Part shown: positions 1 through 7,450 of the stretch, piece by piece
How the letters are laid out: every line of letters begins with the position of its first letter
How positions within the stretch are numbered: the stretch's first letter is position 1
Source: Brevundimonas sp.
Lineage (GTDB): Bacteria > Pseudomonadota > Alphaproteobacteria > Caulobacterales > Caulobacteraceae
Assembly (NCBI GenBank): GCA_015234495.1
Contig: JADGMZ010000005.1
Span: forward strand, 1 to 8,774
Direction of reading: 5' to 3'
DNA: 8,774 bases
Position numbers and translations under genes: made by a program
Notes under the pieces: generated by a model
What the model saw: only the letters and a program-made list of their open reading frames with translations
The model's database searches: none
What the model was told of the DNA's origin: nothing

Positions 1-520
1 GGCCGAAGACCAGATCATCGGCCACCGTGTCGCCGACCGCGACGTGCCAGCCGACGAGTTCAGCCTCGGCGGTGCCTTCGCCGACGTCGGGGAGTTTGAA
101 GACGTAGTTGGCGCCGGGCGCCGGAGAGGCGGACGCAGCCCCTCCACCGCCTTCGGCGGTCCCCCTCCCCGTTTCACGGGGAGGAGACGATGGCGCGGAC
201 GTTTCCTCCCCGCCCAGCGGGGAGGGGGACCGCGAAGCGGTGGAGGGGCTGTCGGCGACAGCACTGGCGTTCCCCGCCCCCTCTACCTCGAACTCGACCA
301 GCGGAGACCCCACCGCCAGCTGCTGGCCCGGTTCGCCGTGGGCGGCGGTGACCTTGCCGGCGACGGGGGATGTCAGTTCGACGGTGGCCTTGTCGGTCAT
401 GACGTCGGCGAGAATCTGGTCCTCGGCGACCCTGTCGCCGACCTTGACGTGCCAGGCGACCAGTTCGGCCTCGGCGGTGCCTTCGCCCACGTCGGGCAGT
501 TTGAAGACGAAGCGACCCAT
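1..520 (-). CDS. bkdB: Branched-chain 2-oxoacid dehydrogenase E2 (dihydrolipoyl acyltransferase), N-terminal part with two lipoyl domains; cut by left edge
   Basis: This is the core acyltransferase of the branched-chain 2-oxoacid dehydrogenase complex, which passes the acyl group from E1 to CoA on lipoyl-lysine arms. Only the first 173 residues are present. Lipoyl domain 1 spans about residues 1-80, with the sequence MTDKATVEL placing the lipoylated lysine at K44. A linker (about 81-138) follows, then a second lipoyl domain starts at about 139 with nearly the same opening (VFKLPDVGEGTAEAELV). The ATG at 520 is one base past the bkdA2 stop (TGAGATG), with GGGAGG just upstream, so translation is probably coupled. 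Linker residues 91-128 are encoded entirely by a palindromic repeat pair (see repeat entry). The peripheral-subunit-binding and catalytic domains should lie off the left edge. The call as BCKDH rather than pyruvate E2 rests mainly on the adjacent bkdA1 and bkdA2. Confidence 0.92.
   Translation of the reverse strand, partial: MGRFVFKLPDVGEGTAEAELVAWHVKVGDRVAEDQILADVMTDKATVELTSPVAGKVTAAHGEPGQQLAVGSPLVEFEVEGAGNASAVADSPSTASRSPSPLGGEETSAPSSPPRETGRGTAEGGGGAASASPAPGANYVFKLPDVGEGTAEAELVGWHVAVGDTVADDLVFG
137..250. repeat. Inverted pair of double-hairpin palindromic units inside the bkdB frame
   Basis: Arm 1 (137-189) and arm 2 (200-250) are near-complete reverse complements around a short centre (190-199). 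Each arm holds two hairpins. In arm 1 they are 146-160 (ACCGCC/GGCGGT, loop TTC) and 164-184 (CCTCCCCGT/ACGGGGAGG, 9-bp stem, loop TTC). In arm 2 they are 205-225 (CCTCCCCGC/GCGGGGAGG) and 229-241 (ACCGC/GCGGT). Stem bases differ between the arms in a compensated way: the GT/AC pairing of arm 1 becomes GC/GC in arm 2. That points to maintained folding rather than chance. The 114-nt block aligns exactly to codons of bkdB and encodes S91-A128, rich in Ser, Pro and Gly. It resembles REP/BIME-type extragenic repeats, here within a gene. Membership of a dispersed family is inferred, because only this pair is in view. Confidence 0.85.
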
Positions 521-521
521 C

Positions 522-1649
<1,128 letters not shown>

Positions 1650-1668
1650 CAGGCTTGCCCTCCCACAA

Positions 1669-1808
1669 CCGTCATCCTCGGGCTTGACCCGAGGATCAGA
1701 CGTTGGGTCACGCTGGCGGTCTCAGGAAGGCGCACGGTGGTCCGGGCTGGTCTGGCGGATACCGTGCGACGGACGGTCTGATCCTCGGGTCGAGCCCGAG
1801 GATGACGG
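1669..1808. repeat. Long nested inverted repeat in the bkdA1-bkdA2 spacer
   Basis: The 33-nt arm at 1669-1701 is the reverse complement of 1776-1808 with one mismatch (T/C). Each arm is itself a hairpin (ATCCTCGGG and CCCGAGGAT around a short loop). A second inner stem pairs 1731-1738 (CGCACGGT) with 1761-1768 (ACCGTGCG). The structure fills most of the spacer, beginning 14 nt after the bkdA1 stop and ending 19 nt before the bkdA2 start. The GTCATCCTCGGG...CCCGAGGAT core is of a type I recognise as common between genes in alphaproteobacterial genomes. Within a transcript it could form a strong stem that affects stability or processing between the two subunit genes. No T-run follows on the minus strand, so it is not a typical intrinsic terminator. 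Confidence 0.88.
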
Positions 1809-1821
1809 GAGAGAGAGAGGC

Positions 1822-3057
1822 TCATACGCCCACCTCCCTCCGCTGTTCGACGAGGCGCCAGTCCTCGGTGGCGAAGACCTCCTCGAACATGGTCTTCACC
1901 GAGGGGCGCGACTGGCCGAGGGTGCCGATGGCCTCCGACTCCCTGCCGGCGGCGCGGACCTGTTCGACGGCTTCGGCCTCGGCGGCGGTCTGCTGCTCGT
2001 CGGACCATTCGCCGAGGGCGATCAGGTGCTGCTTCAGGCGGGCGATCGGGTCGCCCAGCGGCCACTTCTCGTGCTCGTCGCCGGGGCGGTAGCGGCTGGG
2101 GTCGTCCGAGGTCGAGTGCGGCGCGCCGCGGTAGGTGAACAGCTCGATGACCGTCGCGCCCTGGTTGGTGCGGGCGCGCTCCTCGGCCCACTGGGTGGCG
2201 GCCCAGACGGCGAGGAAGTCGTTGCCGTCGACGCGCAGGGCCGGCAGGCCGTAGCCGATGGCCTTGGAGGCGAAGGTGGTCTCCAGACCGCCGGCGATGC
2301 CCATGAAGGACGAGATGGCCCACTGGTTGTTGACGACGTTGAGGATCACCGGCGCGCGGTAGACGGCGGCGAAGGTCAGGGCGTTGTGGAAGTCGCCTTC
2401 CGCCGTGGCGCCGTCGCCGATCCAGCTGATGGCGATCTTGTCGTCGCCCTTGTAGGCGCTGGCCATGGCCCAGCCGACGGCCTGCGGGACCTGGGTGCCC
2501 AGATTGCCGCTGATGGTGAAGAAGCCGTAGTCCTTGGCCGAATACATGATCGGCAGCTGGCGGCCTTTGATCGGGTCGGAGGCGTTGGAATAGATCTGGT
2601 TCATCATCGTCGCGAGCGGATAGCCGCGCGCGATCAGCAGGCCCTGCTGGCGATAGGTGGGGAAGCCCATGTCCTCGCGGGACAGGATCATGCCCTGGGC
2701 GACGGCGATGGCCTCCTCGCCGGTGCACTTCATGTAGAAGCTGGTCTTGCCCTGACGGTGGGCGCGATGCATCCGGTCGTCGAAGGCGCGGGTCAGGATC
2801 ATCGCCTTGAGGCCGCGGCGCAGGGTCTCGGCGTCCAGCTTCGGATTCCACGGGCCCACCGCCTGGCCGTCGTCATCGAGCACGCGGACCAGCTTGAAGG
2901 CGTGGTCGCGCATCTCGAACGGGGCGGTGGAGACCTCCGGCCGCCCGACCGCGCCAGCGGGATCGAGTTTCAAATGGCTGAAGTCCGGCTTGTCGCCCGG
3001 CCGACCCGAGGGTTCGGGCACGCGCAGCGCCAGTGGTTGCGTGTTTGGCTTTTTCAT
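1822..3057 (-). CDS. bkdA1: Branched-chain 2-oxoacid dehydrogenase E1 subunit alpha
   Basis: The thiamine-diphosphate-binding alpha subunit of the E1 decarboxylase, acting on the 2-oxoacids of Val, Leu and Ile. The 411-residue protein carries the cofactor motif from GDG (214-216) to NN (243-244). It also has the FYMKCTGEEA segment (107-116), PTYRQQG (133-139) and the active-site loop with HSTSDD (314-319), the segment phosphorylated in the mitochondrial enzyme. The roughly 50-residue N-terminal leader before EMRDHAF suits the bacterial BkdA1 type rather than pyruvate E1-alpha. The ATG at 3057 has AGGA a few bases upstream. It is the first gene of the operon and divergent from bkdR. The stop precedes the repeat-filled spacer by 14 nt. 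Confidence 0.96.
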   Translation of the reverse strand: MKKPNTQPLALRVPEPSGRPGDKPDFSHLKLDPAGAVGRPEVSTAPFEMRDHAFKLVRVLDDDGQAVGPWNPKLDAETLRRGLKAMILTRAFDDRMHRAHRQGKTSFYMKCTGEEAIAVAQGMILSREDMGFPTYRQQGLLIARGYPLATMMNQIYSNASDPIKGRQLPIMYSAKDYGFFTISGNLGTQVPQAVGWAMASAYKGDDKIAISWIGDGATAEGDFHNALTFAAVYRAPVILNVVNNQWAISSFMGIAGGLETTFASKAIGYGLPALRVDGNDFLAVWAATQWAEERARTNQGATVIELFTYRGAPHSTSDDPSRYRPGDEHEKWPLGDPIARLKQHLIALGEWSDEQQTAAEAEAVEQVRAAGRESEAIGTLGQSRPSVKTMFEEVFATEDWRLVEQRREVGV

Positions 3058-3202
3058 TCCGTCCTGCCGTCCGGTTGATCCGACCGCGTTTCCTCAGGCG
3101 CCCTGTAGCATGGTCTCTCTGCCAAGGCTCGCTCGATTTTGACCTTGCATATGCGGGTTCACGGGTATTTTATTGCGCCATACCTTGAACCGGAGAAACG
3201 CC
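3058..3202. promoter_or_regulatory. Divergent control region between bkdA1 and bkdR
   Basis: This 145-bp spacer should hold the promoters of both the bkd operon and bkdR. Its right half is AT-richer than its surroundings (AT block about 3166-3174) and contains the palindrome GCATATGC (3147-3154). Toward bkdR, TTGACC (3139-3144) or TTGCAT (3145-3150) could act as a -35 element. TTTTAT (3168-3173) lies 17 nt after the latter. I found no convincing promoter toward bkdA1. In Pseudomonas, BkdR binds the equivalent spacer and activates bkdA1. Binding here is inferred by analogy. Confidence 0.5.
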
Positions 3203-3691
3203 TTGGCCGACGATCTGGATCCCGTGGACGCCCGAATTCTGGATATCCTGCAACAGGACGCCGGACTGTCCGTGGCCGAGGTCGCCGAGAGGGTGGGTCT
3301 GTCCGCCTCGCCGTGCTGGCGCCGGATCAAGAGACTGGAGGATACGGGCTTCATCCGCAAGCGGGTGACCCTGCTGGACGCCGACAAGCTGGGCCTCGAT
3401 TTCGAGGTCTATGCGATCGTCAAGCTGAACCTGCCCTCGACCGAGAACCTCGATGTGTTCGAGACGGCCGTGGCCGGCTGGCCGGAGGTGGTGCAGTGCG
3501 CCACCATCACCGGGCGCGAGGACTATGTGCTGCGCATCATCACCTCGGACATGCACGCCTTCGACCGCTTCCTGCGCGAAAAGCTGCTGAGCCTGGGCAT
3601 CGTCTCGGATTGCGAGAGCCACATCGTCACCCGCGGGGTGAAGAACGTCACCACCCTGCCGCTCGGGATCGTGACGCCGCACGTGGGCTGA
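3203..3691 (+). CDS. bkdR: Lrp/AsnC-family transcriptional regulator, probable activator of the bkd operon
   Basis: A DNA-binding regulator of 162 residues, the usual Lrp/AsnC length. It has an N-terminal helix-turn-helix (LDPVDARILDILQQDAG, then VAEVAERVGLS and CWRRIKRLEDTGFI, about residues 6-51). A C-terminal RAM/effector domain (about 66-145) follows, with GREDYVLRI at 104-112, where amino-acid ligands bind in this family. I chose the TTG at 3203 because GGAG (3192-3195) is well spaced before it and the product matches family length. An in-frame TTG at 3173 would add ten residues without a better ribosome site. Divergence from bkdA1 argues for control by branched-chain amino acids or their 2-oxoacids, as for P. 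putida BkdR. The ligand is not shown by the sequence. Confidence 0.9.
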   Translation: MADDLDPVDARILDILQQDAGLSVAEVAERVGLSASPCWRRIKRLEDTGFIRKRVTLLDADKLGLDFEVYAIVKLNLPSTENLDVFETAVAGWPEVVQCATITGREDYVLRIITSDMHAFDRFLREKLLSLGIVSDCESHIVTRGVKNVTTLPLGIVTPHVG

Positions 3692-3693
3692 CA

Positions 3694-3725
3694 GCCGCGA
3701 TGCGGCGGCGGGACGGATCGTCCCG
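3694..3725 (+). terminator. Two tandem hairpins after bkdR (possible terminator or RNA stabiliser)
   Basis: Three nt after the bkdR stop, GCCGC-GAT-GCGGC (3694-3706) forms a 5-bp stem. CGGGACG-GAT-CGTCCCG (3709-3725) forms a 7-bp stem, 2 nt further on. Both have the same GAT loop. No U-tract follows, so intrinsic termination is uncertain. The pair separates the regulator from the next gene, whose start is 19 nt beyond. Confidence 0.4.
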
Positions 3726-3744
3726 GCCATACTGGGGGACCGCC

Positions 3745-5034
3745 ATGCGCCTTGCCGCAACCATCGTCGTCGCCGGTCTTCTGGCCGGGGCCGCGCCCGG
3801 TCTGGCGCAGGAGGCGGCGGAATCCGACGTCGCCGCCTTCCAGAGACTGCGCGCCGAGGGCGTGGCGGCGGCCAATGCGGAGGATCTGGCGACGGCGACG
3901 GCGCGTCTGGCCGAGGCGGACGGACGCATCCCGAACCATCCCGGCCTGATGCTGATGCGGGCCCGGCTGGCGGCCGGGGCCGGCCAACCGGAGGCGGCCG
4001 TGGCGCAGCTGCGGCGCTATGCCGATGCGGGGCTGGTGGTGAATATCGCCGGCGACGCGGCGCTGTCGTCATTGGCGGGGACGCCGGGGTTCGAGGCCGC
4101 GGCGGCCGCCATCGAGGCCAATCGCGCGCCGGTCGGCGCGGACCGGATGAGGCCGCTGGCGGCCGTGCCCGGCGACGGCCTCGTCGAGAGCGTGGCGCGC
4201 GATGCGGCGCGCGGGCGCTGGCTGGTCGCCCTGGTGCGCGGCCGGACCATCATGGCGCTCGACGACGCCGGCGAGGCGACGCCCTTCCTCGCGCCGGACC
4301 CGGGGATCGGCGGCGTGCTGGGGCTGGCGCTCGATGCGCGATCCGGAGTGCTGTGGGCGGCGACGGCCCCCGTGCCGCCCGCCGTGCACGGACTGGCCGG
4401 AGACGCGGTGCGGCCACGGGCGGCGCTGCTGAAGATCGAGGCGGCGAGCGGGCGGGTGCTGGCGCGCTATCCGACCCCGGCGGACAATGAATCCCTGGGC
4501 GACGTGACCCTGGCCGCGGACGGAACCGTCCATGTCGCCGGCGGCGACCTGTTTCATCTGCGTCCCGGAGGCGAGGCGCTGGAGGTGCTGCTGCCGGCCG
4601 GAGTGATGCGGTCGCCGCAGGGCATGGCGGTTACGCCCGACGGCGCGGCCCTGATCGTGGCCGACTATTCCTCCGGCCTGTGGCGCGTGGACCGGGAGAG
4701 CGGCGAGGCGACCCGCCTGGCCGCGCCGGCCAGGGCCAGCCTGATCGGCGTCGACGGCCTGATCTCGGACGGGCGGGCCCTCTATGCGCTGCAGAACGGG
4801 GTGGCCCCGCAGCGGGTGCTGAAGCTGACGCCGGACGCCGGATGGCGCCGGATCGAGGCGGTGGAGGTGCTGGCCGCCAACCTGCCGCAGGTCGATGAGC
4901 CGACGACGGGTCTGGTCCACGAGGGTGAACTGGTGTTCGTATCGCGGTCGCAGTGGAGCGATTTTGACGGGCAGGGGGCGTTGCGCACGCCACATCCCGA
5001 ACCCGCGCTGATCTCCCGTCTGCGGCTGGACTGA
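3745..5034 (+). CDS. Exported protein with helical (TPR-like) N-terminus and SMP-30/NHL-like beta-propeller
   Basis: A 429-residue protein of unknown substrate. A signal peptide is clear (MRLAATIVVAGLLAGAAPGLAQ, cleavage probably after A21). Residues about 28-95 are Ala/Leu/Arg-rich helices resembling one or two TPR units (AAANAEDLATATARLAEADG; HPGLMLMRARLAAGAGQPEAA). From about 135 to the end the pattern is that of a six-bladed propeller: repeated G-x-L-x-ALD/VTPDG turns, such as SPQGMAVTPDG (290-300), LIVADYSSGLWRVD (303-316) and GVDGLISDG (335-343). E148 and D337 sit where SMP-30/gluconolactonase metal ligands are expected, but the usual Asn of the NG turn is Q292, so catalysis is doubtful. 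The ATG at 3745 is preceded by GGGGGA. It ends 13 nt before the pirin gene and probably shares its transcript. It could instead be a non-enzymatic ligand-binding propeller. Confidence 0.8.
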   Translation: MRLAATIVVAGLLAGAAPGLAQEAAESDVAAFQRLRAEGVAAANAEDLATATARLAEADGRIPNHPGLMLMRARLAAGAGQPEAAVAQLRRYADAGLVVNIAGDAALSSLAGTPGFEAAAAAIEANRAPVGADRMRPLAAVPGDGLVESVARDAARGRWLVALVRGRTIMALDDAGEATPFLAPDPGIGGVLGLALDARSGVLWAATAPVPPAVHGLAGDAVRPRAALLKIEAASGRVLARYPTPADNESLGDVTLAADGTVHVAGGDLFHLRPGGEALEVLLPAGVMRSPQGMAVTPDGAALIVADYSSGLWRVDRESGEATRLAAPARASLIGVDGLISDGRALYALQNGVAPQRVLKLTPDAGWRRIEAVEVLAANLPQVDEPTTGLVHEGELVFVSRSQWSDFDGQGALRTPHPEPALISRLRLD

Positions 5035-5047
5035 GGGGAACAAGACA

Positions 5048-5989
5048 ATGATCGAGATGGTGATCGACGCCCGCCGCAAGGATCTGGGCGGGTTCGAGGT
5101 CGGACGGGTGCTGCCGTTCCACGCCCGGCGCATGGTCGGGCCGTTCATCTTCCTCGACCAGATGGGGCCGGCGGAGTTCGTCGCCGGGGCCGAGGGCATC
5201 AATGTCCGGCCGCATCCGCACATCGGCCTGTCGACCCTCAGCTATCTGTTCGAGGGCGAGATCATGCACCGGGACAACACCGGGGCGGTCCAGGCCATCC
5301 GGCCGGGCGAGGTCAACTGGATGACCGCCGGCAAGGGCATCGTCCATTCGGAGCGGACCGATCCGCTGAAGCGGAGCACCGGCGGGCCGATGCACGGCAT
5401 GCAGGCCTGGGTGGCCCTTCCGGAAGAGGCCGAGGACGTCGATCCGTCCTTCCATCACCACGGCGAGGACGACCAGCCGGCCTATGAGAACGGGGGGCTG
5501 TTCGCGCGGCTGGTGGCCGGCGAGGCCTATGGGGCGAAGGCGGCCGTGCCGACCTCGTCGCCGCTGTTCTATGTGCACTGGGAGCTGGGCGAGGGGGTGC
5601 GGACCACGCCGCCGCCGGGCCAGGGCGTCGCCGGCGGCTACAGCGAGCGGGCCCTGTACGTGGCGCGGGGCGAGATCGAGGTCGGCGACCGCACCTTCCA
5701 CGAGGGCCAGATGATCGTGCTGGAGCCGACCGCGGAGCCGACCGTGCGGGCGGTGAAGCCGTCGACGGTGATGGTGCTGGGTGGCGAACCGGTCGGGCCG
5801 CGGCTGATCTGGTGGAATTTCGTCGCTTCGTCGCAGGAACGCATCGACGCCGCCAAGGCCGACTGGCAGGCGGGGCGGATGGCCCTGCCGGTCGGAGACG
5901 ACGAGGAGTTCATCCCGCTGCCTGACGCGCCGTCGACGCCCGAGCCGGCCCCCGCGCCGGTGAAGCCCGACCCGACCGACCCGGTCTGA
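5048..5989 (+). CDS. Pirin family protein (bicupin)
   Basis: A 313-residue cupin-fold protein of the pirin family. The N-terminal cupin carries the complete metal site: H56 and H58 in RPHPHIGL, H100 and E102 in GKGIVHSE, equivalent to His56, His58, His101 and Glu103 of human pirin. The GGPMHGMQAWVALP segment and a second cupin (about 165-255, ending PSTVMVLGGEPVG) complete the fold. A Pro-rich tail (PDAPSTPEPAPAPVKPDP) closes the protein. There is no signal peptide, so it is cytoplasmic. Family members include quercetin 2,3-dioxygenases (E. coli YhhW) and regulators of metabolism (a Serratia pirin inhibits pyruvate dehydrogenase), so the specific role is open. The ribosome site GAGGGG (5033-5038) overlaps the stop of the upstream propeller gene, suggesting coupled expression. 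Confidence 0.93.
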   Translation: MIEMVIDARRKDLGGFEVGRVLPFHARRMVGPFIFLDQMGPAEFVAGAEGINVRPHPHIGLSTLSYLFEGEIMHRDNTGAVQAIRPGEVNWMTAGKGIVHSERTDPLKRSTGGPMHGMQAWVALPEEAEDVDPSFHHHGEDDQPAYENGGLFARLVAGEAYGAKAAVPTSSPLFYVHWELGEGVRTTPPPGQGVAGGYSERALYVARGEIEVGDRTFHEGQMIVLEPTAEPTVRAVKPSTVMVLGGEPVGPRLIWWNFVASSQERIDAAKADWQAGRMALPVGDDEEFIPLPDAPSTPEPAPAPVKPDPTDPV

Positions 5990-5995
5990 GCTCAG
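5986..5995. terminator. Palindrome shared by two convergent stop codons
   Basis: CTGAGCTCAG is a perfect 10-bp palindrome (12 bp with the flanking T and A). It contains the TGA of pirin (5987-5989) and, on the other strand, the TGA of the hydrolase (5994-5992). Only 2 nt separate the two genes. There is no T-run on either side, so a bidirectional terminator role is weakly supported. The two transcripts must overlap at their 3' ends unless they terminate inside coding sequence. Confidence 0.3.
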
Positions 5996-7371
5996 AGGCC
6001 GGCGCGGGCGACGACCCAGTCGACGATGGCCTCCAGGGCGGCCGGGGCGATGGTCTCCTCGATGCGGGCGTATTCGTCCGTGAGGCCGGTGTCCGCCGTC
6101 TGCATCAGGTGGTTCAGTTCGGGCAGGACGACGATCTCGGCGCCCGGCAGGGTGGCGCGCAGGGCCTCGGCGTTCTGGTCGGCCGGGACCTGGAAATCCT
6201 TGCCGCCGTAAAGGGCGAGCACGGGCACGTCGACGGCGGCGAGCGACGGGCGAGGATCGTGGGCCACGAACCAGCGCACCCAGGCGGAAGTGGTCTGCTG
6301 CACGCCCTGTTCGACGGCGGCGGCGGGAGCGCCCGCCTCGGTCAGCACGGCGCGCACCGCCTCGGCGGCGGCGGCCTTGTCCCCGGCGTTTGCGGCGACG
6401 GCCTGCATCAGCCGGGCCTGCACGGCGACATTGGCGTCGATCACGGCCGGGGCGAGGCCCTGGGCCGTCTGGAAGCGGCGCGACTGTTCGGTCAGGACCT
6501 CGCCCCCCGGCACGGCCGGTCCGGCCATGAGGACCATGAAGGCCGGATCGGGCGCCGAGGCGTCAGCGGCGACCAGCGGGGCGATGGTTCCGCCCTCGCT
6601 GTGGCCGATCAGGCCGAGGCGGGCGGGGTCGATCCCCGGTCGGGCGGCGAGCCAGCCGAGGGCGGCGGCGGAGTCGCCGGCGAAGTCGGCGGTGGTCGCG
6701 TCCTCGAGCGGGCCGGTCGAGCCGCCGACGCCGCGGTCGTCGAGCCGCAGAACGGCCACGCCGCGGCGGGCCAGGGCGTCGGCGAGGACGAGGAAGGGCT
6801 TGTGGCCGAAGACGGTCTCGTCGCGGTCCTGGGCGCCGGAGCCGGTGATCAGCAGGACCGCCGGGAACGGCCCCTCGCCGGCCGGACGGGTCAGGGTCCC
6901 GGCCAGGCGGACCCCCTCGCCGGCGTCGAAGGCGACCTCTTCCTCGCTATAGGGAAAGGGCGGCTGCGGCGTCTGGGGCCGGACCAGCGCGGCCGGCGCG
7001 GCCGCGGCGGCCTGCCGCTCCAGCACCAGGGGCAGGCTCGCTCCGCCCTGGTGGAGGGCGCCGGTCAGGGTCTGGCCGTCCTCGGACAGGGCCCCCTCGA
7101 AGCGGCCGCCTATGGTCGGGACGCCGATGCGGACCACGCCGCCCTCGACGACCGGGGATTCCGCCGGGATGCCGATCGCGCCCTGGTCGGGGCTGTCCAT
7201 CAGGGCCGAGCCGTCCCCGGCGATGCGGAATACGACGCGGATCGACTGACCGCCGAGGGCGACGCGGCCTTCCCAGGCTCCGACCAGTTGCGGGCTCGCC
7301 GCCTGGGCCGTCGCGGAGACGGGGGCGACGGCGACGGCCATTGCGGCCAGGGTCGGGACAAGCTGAATCAT
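5992..7371 (-). CDS. Exported alpha/beta-hydrolase (serine esterase/peptidase-like) with N-terminal beta domain
   Basis: A 459-residue hydrolase of unknown substrate. A signal peptide is visible (MIQLVPTLAAMAVAVAPVSATAQA, cleavage about residue 24). A small beta-rich domain (about 28-120: GAWEGRVALGG, VFRIAGDGS, GRFEGALSEDGQTLTGAL) follows, then an Ala/Pro linker. The alpha/beta-hydrolase core runs from about 140. It has the oxyanion-region strand LLITGSGAQDRDE (173-185), LRLDDRGVGGSTG (208-220), the nucleophile elbow GHSEGG (S258), the acid in GGKDFQVP (D392) and the histidine in LNHLMQ (H421), so the catalytic triad is intact. This two-part layout is common in exported hydrolases with a serine-aminopeptidase-like core. 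The ATG at 7371 is chosen because the signal peptide starts there and GAGG lies upstream. A longer reading from a TTG at 7407 would bury the signal. It converges on pirin. Confidence 0.9.
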   Translation of the reverse strand: MIQLVPTLAAMAVAVAPVSATAQAASPQLVGAWEGRVALGGQSIRVVFRIAGDGSALMDSPDQGAIGIPAESPVVEGGVVRIGVPTIGGRFEGALSEDGQTLTGALHQGGASLPLVLERQAAAAAPAALVRPQTPQPPFPYSEEEVAFDAGEGVRLAGTLTRPAGEGPFPAVLLITGSGAQDRDETVFGHKPFLVLADALARRGVAVLRLDDRGVGGSTGPLEDATTADFAGDSAAALGWLAARPGIDPARLGLIGHSEGGTIAPLVAADASAPDPAFMVLMAGPAVPGGEVLTEQSRRFQTAQGLAPAVIDANVAVQARLMQAVAANAGDKAAAAEAVRAVLTEAGAPAAAVEQGVQQTTSAWVRWFVAHDPRPSLAAVDVPVLALYGGKDFQVPADQNAEALRATLPGAEIVVLPELNHLMQTADTGLTDEYARIEETIAPAALEAIVDWVVARAGL

Positions 7372-7398
7372 GGGGCGCCTCGTGTTCGACGCCGCCAA

Positions 7399-7426
7399 AC
7401 TAGGCAATCAACGGGCGGGCTGCCAA
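7399..7426 (-). promoter_or_regulatory. Possible promoter for the exported hydrolase
   Basis: On the minus strand TTGGCA (7426-7421) and CCTAGT (7404-7399) are separated by 16 nt, giving a predicted start about 20 nt before the ATG. The -10 is a partial match to the GCTANAWC type described in Caulobacter. The match is weak. The gene may also be read from the small upstream gene, 79 nt away on the same strand. Confidence 0.22.
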
Positions 7427-7439
7427 GCGCCTATGGCGC
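7427..7439 (-). terminator. Short hairpin after the small exported protein gene
   Basis: GCGCC-TAT-GGCGC forms a 5-bp stem with a 3-nt loop, 11 nt past the stop of the small minus-strand gene. Only two T residues follow on that strand, so termination is uncertain and read-through into the hydrolase gene is plausible. Confidence 0.22.
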
Positions 7440-7450
7440 GACCCGCGGCG

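Noticed and set aside
1669..1808. Insertion sequence or CRISPR-like repeats in the bkd operon
   Set aside because: There is no transposase, no target duplication that I can see, and only one inverted pair rather than a regular direct-repeat array.
3173..3202. TTG start at 3173 for bkdR
   Set aside because: It overlaps the likely -10 region, and the TTG at 3203 has a well-spaced GGAG and gives the standard family length.
3139..3744. Upstream extension of the propeller reading frame across bkdR
   Set aside because: The ATG at 3745 begins a textbook signal peptide and has a ribosome site; the extension would overlap bkdR out of frame.
4069..5223. Minus-strand open frame opposite the propeller gene and the start of pirin
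   Set aside because: It spans the junction of two genuine plus-strand genes and shows only Arg/Pro/His-rich sequence.
7372..7407. TTG start at 7407 for the exported hydrolase
   Set aside because: It adds 12 residues (MPSLAASNTRRP) before the signal peptide and lacks a better ribosome site.
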